A stretch of DNA of 64,000 bases from Ustulina deusta (taxonomy: Eukaryota; Ascomycota; Sordariomycetes; Xylariales; Xylariaceae): NCBI GenBank assembly GCA_023159155.1, contig JAJNNX010000014.1, positions 62,001 to 126,000 on the forward strand, read 5' to 3'. Under the pieces are notes generated by a model. That model was not told the DNA's origin. It searched no databases and saw only the letters and a program-made list of their open reading frames with translations. Below, one piece after another: positions 49,920-61,079 of this stretch. How positions within the stretch are numbered: the first letter of the stretch is position 1; each line of letters opens with the position of its first letter. Made by a program: the position numbers and the translations under genes.

Positions 49920-50574
49920 TCATAACCAGAAAACCAAACCGATGATTAACTTTCGTCGCAGATCCAAAGGCGTCTTGTTCTCCATGATGGGGATGGCACC
50001 GCTGGCACTAGAGTCTTGTATTGCGAGATATCTCTTTTCATTTCTTGCCGCCGCACATTCTCTCTGGCTATGATTCGCCCTGTCGGCAACTCGGCAATTC
50101 GTCGACCGTACTTACTCGCCCTCGCGGGGTTCTCGCCTTCTCCTTGGTTCTGCCGGAAGCTTACTCGGGGCTTCCACCTGAGGAGCCAGGTCCTGTGGTT
50201 TCGGCTCAAGCGCCGGGAGATTCTGGGGTCCACTGCCTGGCGGGGACAAAGGTTTGCCATCATTTGTAAGAATGAGCCGCGGCAGTTCCAACCCGAAGAG
50301 ATCGATGCCTGACTGGCCGGCCTGTTTCGCAATCCGGTGTCAGAAATTGCTATCCATGATGAACTTGTTGAATCTTGCGGGAGTAATAGCGGTGCAAGTC
50401 CCCTATTAGGCATAAAGACGCTGCAAGAAGGGGTGTCAGAGACTCTAGGATACTGACCCTGGCGAGAAAGAGATCTCGAAGCGGCGGAAGTGGTAATCCA
50501 CCACCGCCCGAGGGAAAGGGAGGGGGGTGATCATCGAGCTTGGGCGTGGGCTCGTTTGAAGGAGGAGGAGTCAT
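49920..50574 (-). CDS. Small spliced gene of unknown function, possibly disabled by an in-frame TGA
   Basis: The model has three exons, 50,574-50,458, 50,402-50,116 and 50,067-49,920. Introns are 55 nt (GTCAGT...TAATAG) and 48 nt (GTAAGT...CATAG), and all joins are in frame for 184 codons. The product would start MTPPPSNEPTPKLDD, have a Pro/Gly-rich N terminus, then TPARFNKFIMDSNF, a TGA codon at 50,340-50,342, HRIAKQAGQSGIDLFGLELP, a Pro-rich middle (LEPKPQDLAPQVEAP) and the C terminus TPLDLRRKLIIGLVFWL. The TGA would be CGA (Arg) with one C to T change. An alternative without the stop reads exon 1 through to 50,365, then a 43-nt intron (50,364-50,322, poor GTTCAT donor), and resumes in the same downstream frame. 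I favour the first model because sequence on both sides of the TGA reads as continuous protein. No family recognised. Confidence 0.5.
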
Positions 50575-52854
50575 GAGATTGAGATCCCTCGAATATCCTG
50601 AGATAGAAACAATGAGTAAACAGTGCGGTTTTATGGTCGTTAGTGCAGGAAAAGAAGACTGCGGAATTGGATATTATTGTTGGGGTTTTCTGGTTTTGGG
50701 AAGCAGTATTGTGCGCGCAGCGATAAGGAAAGCAATATAAAATTGAATGTTGGAAGCGAGACCACACCTGTTGTTGTAATTTTGTGTTCAATGGTTGTCG
50801 AAGTTGGTGTATAATCCTGTGATCCTGTCATTTGCGGTCCTTCCTGCCAGTTACGACAAGTAGTTGAATAAGGTAGTCCTCGAGGCTGCGTAGAGGCTCC
50901 CCTATATTGATTGCGGTAGAAAGCAGGAGGGAGAATGAACTACATATATTGCAGTAAAAGACCGGGGAGAGGGTTAGGAGTTCCTTTCCTATGCAAGGGA
51001 TTTAAAATTTGGTGTACATTGAAGTACCTGCCTTGTAATGGGAGTGGGATATCGTGGCCGGTATATGCTACTCCATTGATGTGGCCAAGCCAAACCGTAG
51101 GGCAGGGACTCTGCCATCAACAGAGAAACCTTACCACCTGCCCCTTTATAGGTCTTTGATTTTACATCGCGGCGAAGAAAAATGAGGGGTAGCAAAATCC
51201 ATGTGACCTTTCTAGGTATCTCATTTGTTTAGCTCTGTTGGCTAGATACTGTCGCTAGGTTCTATAGAATATTTCAAGAGTATCAAGCGGCGGCGCTTAG
51301 GAGAGAATAATTGGCTTAGGAACCACCATGAGGAGTAATACAGAACCCTTTGGGACCAAAAGTTTGAGTTTTGAAAGCGAACTACTCGGTGTTATTTGTG
51401 ACCTACCTAGTTTCCCTAATAGGAGTGCCCAAAGAGCTGCGATGCAGTCCGTGGGAAGAGGGCAACCGGTGTTGGAGAGAATTCTGTGGGGTTTCAGATT
51501 GTGAGCTCGATCGTTCGTCGGTGGAACCTTGGTCTGATCTAACAATCTGATATGCTTGGTGTCTGAAGCCTAGTTTGTAGTAGCCTCTGGTAGTGTGGAT
51601 ATACACCACCATAGAATTCCACCTCCCGTCCTTTATGGACAATACATCTGAAGTTTCCCGCTCAAATGCCTAGACTTATTTATCCCCGCCAATCATCTCC
51701 TAGATGAATCCAGTGTCACAAACAAAATTTATCTGTAAGTTCGACGAGATGGCATAACCTACCGCGGCAGCGGGGAAAGCTTAGGAGTTTCACCTTGAAG
51801 GCTATTCCCACCTCTTTAACCTCAGGAAGCTCACGGCCCTTTCAGCCGATTGAGAACGCCAGCAAGCTAGCCATGGACTTACCCCCCCTATAGCAAAACA
51901 TGGAACTTCTTCGCCTCTTCAAGAAATACTTTTCATTACCTAGCCCTGTTGTGACTTTCCATTCTCGTTACCTTCTTTGGGACACACTTAGACTATGCAA
52001 ATGACTCGAGGACGGCAGGGTGATAGAGTTTAGAGCAAATATAGAGTATTTAGGTGGCAAGGGCATTAAAATAATTGCAGAGATTGGAGGCTTATAACCC
52101 AAAATTGCAGCGTGGCTAGCAACAGAAAGGCAAAGGGAATTGTAAGGATGGATCCTTTTACTTCATGACAAGTCCGTCCTTATAGGTAAGGCAATTAGCC
52201 CTAATATTGAGGAAATGGGAAGTGGTTCGTGAAATGGCCTCGAGATGAATAGCAGGTTAGATTCGGGCCTTGAAATGAAATCACTGTAAACCTACTTTTC
52301 TTTCACCTTGCCCATCAAGTTATTTGTCTCATAGCATCGATTTTCTTACGACGGAATTTATTAGAGTTTGAGTATCTCCACTGAAACATGGTTTACTTGA
52401 TACCATGTTTGAAAAGGCATAACTCCGCCTTGATCACAAATCTTAACAAGTTATTTTCAGCAAGGCCAACAACTCTCTTTATTGGCTATGGTACCAAACA
52501 AGGCGTAGAAAGCGATCGCCTTGATGAATCGACGAAGACTGCCTCAAGGCATTCAGAGGGAACATCTCTAGCTCCTACATGGGAGGATGTCCAGCACAAG
52601 TGCCAAAGGAAAAAATACGCCATCTATTGTACAGTGGAGTCGCGTTATGCTCACCCAGCACGCGATTTGGAAATCCCCCGACAACGATGCGCGTGTTACT
52701 CATGACAAGAGGCCTTTGTGTTCAGCATGGCTCGTGGTGCTGATCAAAGGTATGATAATAAACGACTCCAACAGAATACTGGTCGATGTTATGACCAGTA
52801 AGAGCGGCTGCGCCTACCTATTGGCCAAGGTGGTCAGCGGCGCACACCCCGGTA
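50575..52854. other. Intergenic region, no gene supported
   Basis: The upstream region of the small minus-strand gene, followed by about 2 kb with only short, unrelated frames (for example 51,297-51,545 and 52,388-52,705). No domain, tRNA or repeat was recognised. Confidence 0.5.
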
Positions 52855-55800
52855 CTAACCACGAGAGTATGGTATGCCTGCACCAACAACAGGGCTACCG
52901 ATCTCGCCAGGAGCACCGACATTCCTCAGAAACGGACCATTCCCGGACCCACTATTAATTTCGTACCGGATAGCAATTTTGTCCTTGTCATCGCGACGGA
53001 TATCAAAACTACCGCCCCCGTTCTGTGGGTTTCCCAGTGTCTCACAGATTTCAAGCAGTTCCGTCTCATCTATCGACTCCGAGGGAGATGGGTTGATTGA
53101 ATCTACGTGCCCTTTGATAGCAGATAGGTCGATGTAACCTGCAGCATCTGCGGCATAGTCTTCTAATTCTTTGCAGGCCCGTACAAGCAGTTGGCGAATT
53201 ACGACGGAACGTGGTTGTGCTGCTCTCGCCATATGAGGTGGGACACTGAATGCTGCGTTAGGTGGCCAGCCTGCCATATTGCCGGGATTGTGACCATATC
53301 CGGATGGTGGTGAGAATATGGCCGGAGCGCCCCAAGTTGTGGTAGGGGTTCCGTAACCAGAGTTCATAAACGGTACGCCATGGAATTGAGGTCGAGTACC
53401 CGGAGCGGCTGTACCCCGAGGAGCAGTGCTATAGTTGCCTAAGGGCACATCTGTATCATCTAACAAAGCGCTGCTGCCAAGGTGGTTGCTCATATCCTCG
53501 ATATCCGCGGACATGTCATGGCTTCGTTGGCCATGAACTATACTTTCAGGCCGACCAATGGGTGTTGGCTTTCCAATGGGCATAGCGCTCGGCGGGTTTG
53601 TATCAAAAGATGTTGATCCTTGACGCGAATGTGACGGGGGGTAACCAGGGGCGTTTTCTGGAGAGGAAAAGCCACGATGCAAGTTTTGTAGGTGTGGATC
53701 TACTCCTGGCTGAGGAAAACCTGGTGGCGGTATGTGAAATGACCGGCCGCCCGAAGGACCGCCTAGACCCGGAGGTGGCACCGGCATACCATGGGTGCGG
53801 AATTGCCCGCCCATCGGTGGAAACATGGGCTCCTGCATTCGGGGAAAGGCCATGGCTATTGGTGGAATCCCTGGAGACATTTGCATTGTCATCGGTGGCA
53901 TACCTATGTCGAAGGGGCCCTGTAGAAGACCTGGGGGGCTTTTTACGGTACCGTGATGGGGCGACATAGACTGGAGTGGAGGTCCGCTAGGCTGTGTCTT
54001 GCCTGGTTGTCCGATTGGCCCTGGACTGACGTGGAGTGGACTGAGAGGGTGTGGTGATGCCGTCTGGCTTGGACCAGATGCCGAGTGAGATGCCTGGGAA
54101 ATTGATCGCGTGACCTCCTGAGAAACAGACCGTGGCTTTACCGGAGTATGAGCTAATGGCAAGGCTGGCGTTGCAACTGGAATTTGAGGTGAAGCATGAT
54201 TCGCTAGAGGCTGTTGAGGAAGAGCGGGTATCGAAATAGGGTGCTGCTTTTTCGCGGGCTGTGTTGGAATAGGGGCAGAGAGTGAAGGAAGCTTCACCGC
54301 TGTCTTCTCCTCCTGTTTTATCCTTTCTTTGGCTTCACGATCAGCTTTAGCCTGAGCCGCCCTCAACTCCTTTTCTCTCTTGTCCTTCTCATGCTTCTCC
54401 CGTCGTTCGCGAGTCTCGCGTTCCTTAATCTCGCGGGCCTCTTGCTCTTTCCGCCGCTGCTCTTCCTTTAATTTCTTTTCGCGCTCCTTAGCTTCCCGAA
54501 CCTTTCGTTCCTGTTCGGCTTGCCTCTCCTTCTGCTCGTGCGCACGACGCTGTTTCTCCGCCTCTTTCCGCAGGCGGTCCTCTTCTTCGGCTTTCTTTTG
54601 CGCCTCTTTCTTCTTGCGCCTCTCCTCTGCTTTTGCATGGGCTTCCTCTTTTCGTCTAGCTTCTTCGGCTAGCCGGGCTTGCTCTTCAGCAGCCTTTTCG
54701 GCCTCGCGTCTCGCTTTCTCTTCGAGGGCAGCTTGCTTTTTCTGGAGAGTCTTTTCTTTGCGCTTCTGTGCATCCTTCTGTTTCTTAGCCTTGCGTTGGG
54801 ACTCCTGGGTTTCTTCCTGCTGAAGTTCTTCCAACAGTTTCTCTTGTCGCTCCATTGCAACCTTTTCTCGGTAGGCAGTTAGTACTCTTTGTTCAAACAT
54901 CCGCGCGGCAAATATCTGAAACATTCGGCGGCCCTCTTCCATGCGCTGCTCCTCAGTCATCTGGTCCTGTGTAATCATCAGCACGTATATTCTAGGCTGA
55001 CTCCAATTTAATTACCTCTTCCTCTTCGTAATCTTCTTCCTGGCTTTCGTATTCCTCATCTTCCTCTTCTTCCTCATCGTACTCCTCATCTTCGGGAGGA
55101 CGGTTGTGAGGATTCGATAAGCCGCCCCTTAGATTGTGAGTGTAACCACCTGGGTAGTGAGTAGCATCCTCTTCACGAGCCATTCTACGCTCAGCAAGCT
55201 GCTCCATCATCTCGATAAACTTTTTGCCATCGTTCTTTAGAAGATCGTCCGCTACGGTGAGAATGCCGCCTACACATGTCAGTCAAAGTTGATTGGCTTC
55301 GCGAAATTGGAGGCTGGTAGGGGACGCACCCTTCACTGTTAGACTCTGACCGAAATTGAAGAAGTCGTTCGGATATGTGTCACGAGGGATTTCCTCTGGC
55401 TCATCTTCATCCTCTTCGTCTTCCATATCTTCTTCATCGCTATACTCCTCGTCTCCACCCTCAAGCTCATCTTCGTCATTATCCACATGTTCTACTATGC
55501 GCCCGCGAGATGGATGATGATTGGAGTACCTAGAAGGCATCACACCGGGCGGATGCAGTCCACTCATGGGACCGAACCGTTCGGAAGCGAACATAGGCGG
55601 ACCATTGGGCTGGCTGTGCGGCCGGTTAGCGAAGGACTCCAGCTCCTGATAGTACGCATCGTAGAGTCCTTCTAATTCCTCCTCAATTGCAGTGCGCTTG
55701 CGACCACATACAGAACAGCTGCAAGTATGCTTCTGTTGTTCCTTCATCTTGCGAAGCACTGCATCCTTTTCCACCTTAACGAGGGACTTTCGTTCGTCTT

Positions 55801-56506
55801 CACCTAGGCCCAACCAAAACTGCTTTATCCGTTCTCGCTCTTCAGGACCGGAGGTATTCCATATTTTTTCCCTGGAGATACCGGATGGGCGAGCGGGTTC
55901 GGGCTCCATATCAGGCTCTTTTTTTGGCTTTTTCTTCTTTTTGGACTTCTTCGACTTTGGCCCTGAGCCATTTGTCGCTGGATGTTGAGAATCTCTGGCG
56001 AACGTGTTCAGGTGGCCGTCATCGCTCTCTGTCTCCTCGCCCCAATCGTCGTCATTGTACTGATTACTTCGGGAGGGAACCGGGTCAGCTCGCGGAACGT
56101 GTTGGGGAGTGGGTGGGTGCTTCCGATGTGTGGCTGAAGAGGTGGGCAGAGGCGCGCTCGATGTCGATGCTGGACTCGGAAGGCCGTTAACAACAGCAGC
56201 CTGTTCCTTCTCAGCAGCAGCCTTTGCAGCAGCCTTTGCACGACGCTTTTGCTTTTTCTTGTTTACGGTTGTTGGCGGCTGGGGCTCCGAAGGAATCGGA
56301 CCGTTTGTTGGCGCACCACCCCGTGAGGACGAGGTGGTTGTCGGCGACGGCTGAGCGGGCGGGGTGGATGCGGAGGACTTGGGAACAGAGATGTACTTGG
56401 TTCCATCCTTATTGGTGTACTTGGCCGTGGTCTTGGGTGTTGGCAACGCAGCCGCGACGGCCGCAGGCTGCTGCTGCTGCTGCTGCCGGTTGTTATTGGG
56501 AGGCAT
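52855..56506 (-). CDS. nst1: Stress response protein NST1
   Basis: There are three exons, 56,506-55,330, 55,269-55,016 and 54,966-52,855, giving 1,180 aa, typical of filamentous fungi. Introns are 60 nt (GTGCGT...TGTAG) and 49 nt (GTAATT...CACAG). The N terminus has a Gln run encoded by CTG/CAG repeats, then Lys/Ala-rich and low-complexity parts. The conserved core at about residues 210-300 includes [16 protein letters not shown] and the cysteine motif [10 protein letters not shown]. It is followed by acidic runs, the [18 protein letters not shown] block spanning intron 1, and the [20 protein letters not shown] block that opens exon 3. A long Lys/Glu/Arg coiled coil (about residues 510-710) leads into a Pro/Gly/Met-rich tail ending [12 protein letters not shown]. 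In yeast Nst1 acts as a negative regulator of salt tolerance and is linked to mRNA-granule biology. A possible extra donor (GGTTAGT) overlaps the stop, so a further 3' exon is conceivable but not needed. Confidence 0.93.
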
Positions 56507-57125
56507 GACAAGAAATGAGGGATCACAACGCAGGGCAGCCCGGAGTCATGTAGGAGAGCGAGAGATGGGGACGAAGACGATCGGCGGGAAAACAGAATGC
56601 GACGTATTGTCGGATAAGGAGCGCAACCAGCATTGGCGGGGGCTGCAGGCACGGGAACCGCCACCACAGGAGTCGAGGAACAGTGCACAGGGGAAAGGAG
56701 CGGGACGGGTCAGGCTCTGTTTGGTGCGGGTGAAGGCCGCGATGGTGGTGATTGGAGGCCCGTCGCAGTCGAGGCGTGGGAAGAGTGTCGTTGGCTGCTG
56801 TTACAGCGAGATTGAACCGCAGGTTTCAAGGCGTTGCTTGCTGTTGGGGGCGGGTCTCCCGGCGGGACGGATAGAGGGAGGAGAGACCTCTAGAGCCCTG
56901 CGGGATGCGAAGATTGACTACAACAGGGATCAAGCCTATGCTGTCTCGCTGTTATGCTATCATGTGTTGTGTTGCTACGTGCGCTCGGAGGAGGTGTTGA
57001 TGTGATCGGCGTCAAGTCAGAGGCGCAGTGTGGATTGGGTAGGTGTGGTGGTGGTGATGGGGACCTCCTGTTTGCCGCTGTCACTGCATCTTGCAATTTG
57101 CACCTGAAAAGAGATGGGATGTACC

Positions 57126-57176
57126 GTTGTATATTTGTACCATTGTACATTTGTATATTTGTACATTTGTACATTG
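57126..57176. repeat. Short tandem TTGTAYATT repeat
   Basis: Five to six units of TTGTACATT / TTGTATATT / TTGTACCA in direct succession, about 620 bases upstream of the nst1 start codon. It is a simple microsatellite or a cluster of protein-binding sites; the sequence alone does not decide. Confidence 0.6.
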
Positions 57177-57789
57177 CATCGGGAACACCACCACAGGCTG
57201 TCTGGTATGTACCTACTTCTGCGTAGCTTGGCAACCCGCCGTGCGGACTTAGCGCCCATCAGGGTGTGCAAACCCCCAGCTCCAGCCCCAGTGAACTACC
57301 CGTTTCAGCCTCAACTACATACCGAGTGCAGGTCACTCGGGGTGGCTGAAGTGAATAAATAATCACGTGACTAAATTTGAACCCAAAATACTGGAAGCCG
57401 CTAGACTGCTCATCTTCAAATGGCACTCGACTTCACTTTTGTGAGAGTCCAATGCTTTTGGTTGTTAAAATTCCTTGTAATAATTTGATTAAAAATAACA
57501 TAATGATTTCATTTCTGAAAGGCTACCATATCAAACAGAAGTTCATTCTCTACACTTTTTATTACTGCTGTAAGTTTGTGAAAGGAGCCATATCCACCAA
57601 AATAAGCAGCAAGTATTCAGGAAAAGTCTATGCAAAAAGCCTCAACAAGGGCACTCTAAATAACATGGTGGTAAATAATTAAGTACCTACCTGCTAAGAT
57701 ACGCAGCTCTGCACAAGTATGTCTATGTTTCGGTCGACGCAACCCTAGCCCTCCAAGAATTGTTTGTTTAGAAGGACTATTATAAGTGA

Positions 57790-57798
57790 CTAAGAAAC
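57790..57798 (+). repeat. Left copy of 9-bp target duplication of the MITE
   Basis: CTAAGAAAC, identical to 58,243-58,251, with both copies directly adjoining the element ends. Confidence 0.85.
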
Positions 57799-58242
57799 GA
57801 GTCTACACATAAACTGAGGGTAGCCCACCCCTGTTGACCTGAGGGTACCCGTGCTTTTTTTAAGTACTAGTGCTCCATAGAATACTTTTTGCACAATTGA
57901 TTAGAAATGTACGTTTAAATACATAGAACATTTATAGCTAAGTTAATATATATAATATATTTTATATAACAAGTAAAAAAAAATATTCTAAAATAAGTTG
58001 TTGTTTTTTAAAAAAGAAAAAAATAAACATATATAATTATTTTAAGTAATTAAAGTTCAAAGTTGTTTGTATTAAAATAAATATGCAAGTATAAAATTTT
58101 ATACAAATTATATAAATTATAAATATATCTATTTTAAAAGTATATTCTAATCAATTGTATGAAAAGTACTCTGGTACATAAAAAAAGCACGGGTACCCTC
58201 AGGTCAACAGGGGTGGGCTACCCTCAGTTTGTCTGATTACTC
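57799..58242. mobile_element. 444-bp MITE with long TIRs and 9-bp target duplication (Mutator-like)
   Basis: The ends are inverted copies: GAGT...ACTC at the tips, a ~12-bp diverged stretch, then about 50 bp of perfect inverted repeat (57,811-57,861 against 58,180-58,230) that begins AAACTGAGGGTAGCCCACCC. A weaker inverted match continues inward (ACAATTGATTAGAA). CTAAGAAAC flanks both sides exactly (57,790-57,798 and 58,243-58,251). A 9-bp duplication with long TIRs is characteristic of Mutator-like (MULE) elements. The interior (about 57,900-58,160) is AT-rich and too small for a transposase, so this is a non-autonomous element that needs a MULE elsewhere. Confidence 0.85.
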
Positions 58243-58251
58243 CTAAGAAAC

Positions 58252-59968
58252 GGGCCACTTTCAGATAAGTCATCTTAGAATGAATGACTGAGGTACTTGG
58301 AGACTAACATCTAAGCTGGCATCTTTTAGGTAAGATGAAATCTGGTGCACAAGTTGAAATCACTGCCCGAATTAAGCTATGGGTCGTTATTTCATGTAGC
58401 GAAATGATGCCCAGCTTTTACCTTATACATCGGATAATTCCGCCATACATAGGTATACATGTATGCTTCTTTATGGTTCTTGTTCCAACCCCAGGATTCT
58501 AGCAGCTACTCTACACATGGTCCAATTTGGAAACTTTTTTTCTCTCTCCTAAAAAGATATTAACTTGTGGCGTAGATACTCTTATTCATGTTAGATAATC
58601 TAGTTGAGTTATATAACTTCGATTAGCAATCTGTGCGATACTATGCAATACAGGTGTATAATCACTTTGTCACATTGGAATAGATGCAGCCAAAAGAGAC
58701 CAAATGTGGGTTTGTCGCGGACGCCGACAACGCCACTTGTAACGTAGCTTCACAGTTGTGCGGCCTTGTGGGACAGGACCCCTTGGCCGTGGAATCCTTA
58801 ACGTCCACTGTCCTTTGATTCTACAGGCAAACTGAAGCCGTCAATGATCTGCAGGACTGGAACAGATTTGAAATGCGCTGTAGACAAGAAAAGTAGATCA
58901 AGATAGGCTCACGAAAGATATAACCAGATAGGGACAGGACACCGCAGAACTGGGATCTGCCTACGGCCGGTATGTGTTAGTTAGCGAGATGATCGATGAT
59001 GAATAGTGAGGATCCGGAGCTGAACTTGCAGGGGGGGCTGGTGGGCTTACACTAGGTGCCTTGGTGGGTGCTACGGTGGGGTGCATAACCTACAGGCTCT
59101 TAGGCTACCGGTAGGTGCAGTGCAGTGCCAAAATCAATCCACCACAACACCCGACCAAACCAACGCTCAACCCAGGCTCCCCCTTGAGGCTGCGCTGGCT
59201 TCTCGGTTCCAAGATTTATTTCTATCTCGGCCCCCCCTCTGAATAATCCCTCGACCTATCTACTATTTCCATACCATCACACCTCGTGTACTGCTGCTCA
59301 ACAAGAGACGTATATTATCTGTGTTTGTCCTCCTGGAAAGCTGTCCACCAGCCTACCGATCTGCGGTCTGGGAATCTGAGACAGGAACCACCCCGAAGGT
59401 CTTTGCCAAGCATTTAAGTGCCTAAGCCAGTTGCTATTTTTACCCATTTCATAGCACGCTCCCACGCCTTATTTCAATACTGTAACCTTAACTACATCTT
59501 TTTATTCACCGATCAACTCAACCAACCCAATTCAGCGCTGAGGTCGAGAGGCAGAGAGAGTCCTCCTGCACATATCCAGTCGCTTACTCAAACCGCGCCC
59601 AGCAGCACTACGACGGCGACAACGCACACTGACACAGCTACCGTGCCAGACGCCGGCGTTGGGTTCTCCACTCCGCATCAGCAGTAAACACCTAACCGTA
59701 GTAGTATTACTACTCTACGCGATTTCTTTGTCCGACGCTGCGCCTCGACCATCTCATCTCTTCCTCCGCACCTGTTCAAATTGCTGGCCTCTCCCAATTC
59801 TTGAAACTCCCAATCCCAAGCCTACCCACCAACTCCCCAACCAACCAGATCCGCCGCCTGCCCGCCCTTCTCGCCCGTCTCTCCAGCCTACAGCTTACTT
59901 GAGCCGGCTCGAACTGGTCTTGTGACGCTTCCTCCCCACGATAGGCTGGTTGTCGCCCGAGACTTGCA
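58252..59968. other. Spacer and rho2 promoter/leader
   Basis: No gene is supported between the MITE and rho2. From about 59,150 the plus strand is C/T-rich, typical of fungal promoters and 5' leaders. Frames at 59,418-59,687 and 59,659-59,925 fall in this leader and look non-coding, although short upstream open frames there could affect translation. Confidence 0.5.
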
Positions 59969-61079
59969 ATGGCGTCTTCGACTGCCCCGAATGTCATTCG
60001 TAGGTATGTGTACCCGGCATGTTGATGCTGATGCTGATCCCGATCCCGATCCGATGCCGTTGTCAATCTCGTCTCGCGTGCTGCTGTATACCCATACATC
60101 TGCTGGGGTTGTTGGATACAAGGTCGCGCAAAGTCATATCCCATAGCTGTCTGTTATCTTGTTCCTCCCTCGATTCCTACCTAAGCAGTCTTGATTGATA
60201 ACAAGGGCACCGGGCACATCGGGCACTCTACGGGTTGCGCCGAGGTTTGCTGCTCGTATGATCAGAATGCTGACTACAGATCGACAGAAAGCTAGTCATC
60301 ATAGGCGATGGAGCCTGCGGGAAGACCTCTTTGCTGAGCGTCTTTACACTTGGATACTTTCCGACTGTGAGTCTTCGGCCTTCTCCGCTACGTGTCTCTC
60401 AGGCACATTTGTTCATTCATGCATGCTGACTGCTTCTAGCACTATGTAAGCAACTCGAGAGACGACACCACATACTGCCCACAGCTCCCTATCGGCCGAT
60501 GTTCGCAGCCACTAATCACCGAGAGCTTTAGATCCCTACCGTCTTCGAGAACTATGTCACAGATTGCAGAATAGATGGCAAGTCGGTACAGCTAGCATTA
60601 TGGGATACGGCCGGACAGGAGGACTATGAACGATTACGACCTCTCGCCTACGCGAAAGCACATATTCTCCTTATCGGCTTCTCAATTGACACGCCGGATT
60701 CCTTGGACAACGTGAAACACAAGGTCAATACAGGCTTCCCTTTGACTATTGTTTCGCCTGCGTTTCAACAGACTAATCGTTGCAACAGTGGATAACAGAG
60801 GCCACGGAACGATGTCCTGGGGTCCCTATCATCCTGGTAGGTCTTAAAAAGGATCTTCGGGATGACCCAGTGGCGGTCGAAGAGATGAGAAAGAAGAGTC
60901 TGAAGTTTGTGACGGAACGGCAAGGCGAAGCGGCTGCCCAAGAAATAGGGGCACGCAAGTATCTCGAGTGCTCCAGCTTGAGCGGCGAGGGTGTCGACGA
61001 CGTGTTCGAGGCCGCGACGAGGGCTGCATTGCTGAATTTCGAAAAAGGTGAGAACGGAGGCTGCTGCGTGATCTTATGA
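59969..61079 (+). CDS. rho2: Rho2-type Rho GTPase
   Basis: There are five exons, 59,969-60,003, 60,288-60,366, 60,440-60,445, 60,532-60,723 and 60,789-61,079, giving 200 aa. All GTPase motifs are present: P-loop GDGACGKT (residues 18-25), switch I with H39-Y40-I-P-T43-V-F-E-N-Y (T43 is the Mg-binding threonine), WDTAGQED (64-71), the base-recognition LKKD (123-126) in place of the usual TKxD, and ECSSLSGEG. The C terminus CVIL (197-200) predicts geranylgeranylation. G18-D-G rather than G-G-G is normal for Rho proteins. Exon 3 is a 6-nt microexon. Similarity is greatest to fission-yeast Rho2, notably the [15 protein letters not shown] and [12 protein letters not shown] stretches. Rho2 acts at the plasma membrane in alpha-glucan synthesis and the cell-integrity MAP-kinase pathway. 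Intron 1 is long (284 nt) and follows only 35 coding bases. Confidence 0.93.
60440..60445 (+). other. 6-nt microexon of rho2
   Basis: CACTAT lies between the acceptor TTCTAG and the donor GTAAGC and encodes H39-Y40 of switch I. A CTGAC branch point precedes it by about 12 bases and the next acceptor is CTTTAG at 60,531. Without it the product would lack two residues beside the effector loop, so inclusion is required for a normal Rho protein. Confidence 0.85.

Larger units (their letters stand above)
56507..57798. other. nst1 upstream region and spacer
   Basis: The upstream 500 bases are GC-rich and purine/pyrimidine-skewed like a fungal promoter. A short irregular repeat of TTGTACA/TTGTATA units lies at 57,126-57,176. 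Frame 57,377-57,682 (101 codons) is AT-rich and has no recognisable product. Confidence 0.5.

Noticed and set aside
54380..54823. 147-codon Ser/Arg/Phe-rich plus-strand frame
   Set aside because: It is antisense to the Lys/Glu coiled coil of nst1.
57377..57682. 101-codon plus-strand frame
   Set aside because: It lies in AT-rich spacer, has no recognisable motif and no initiation or splice context of note.
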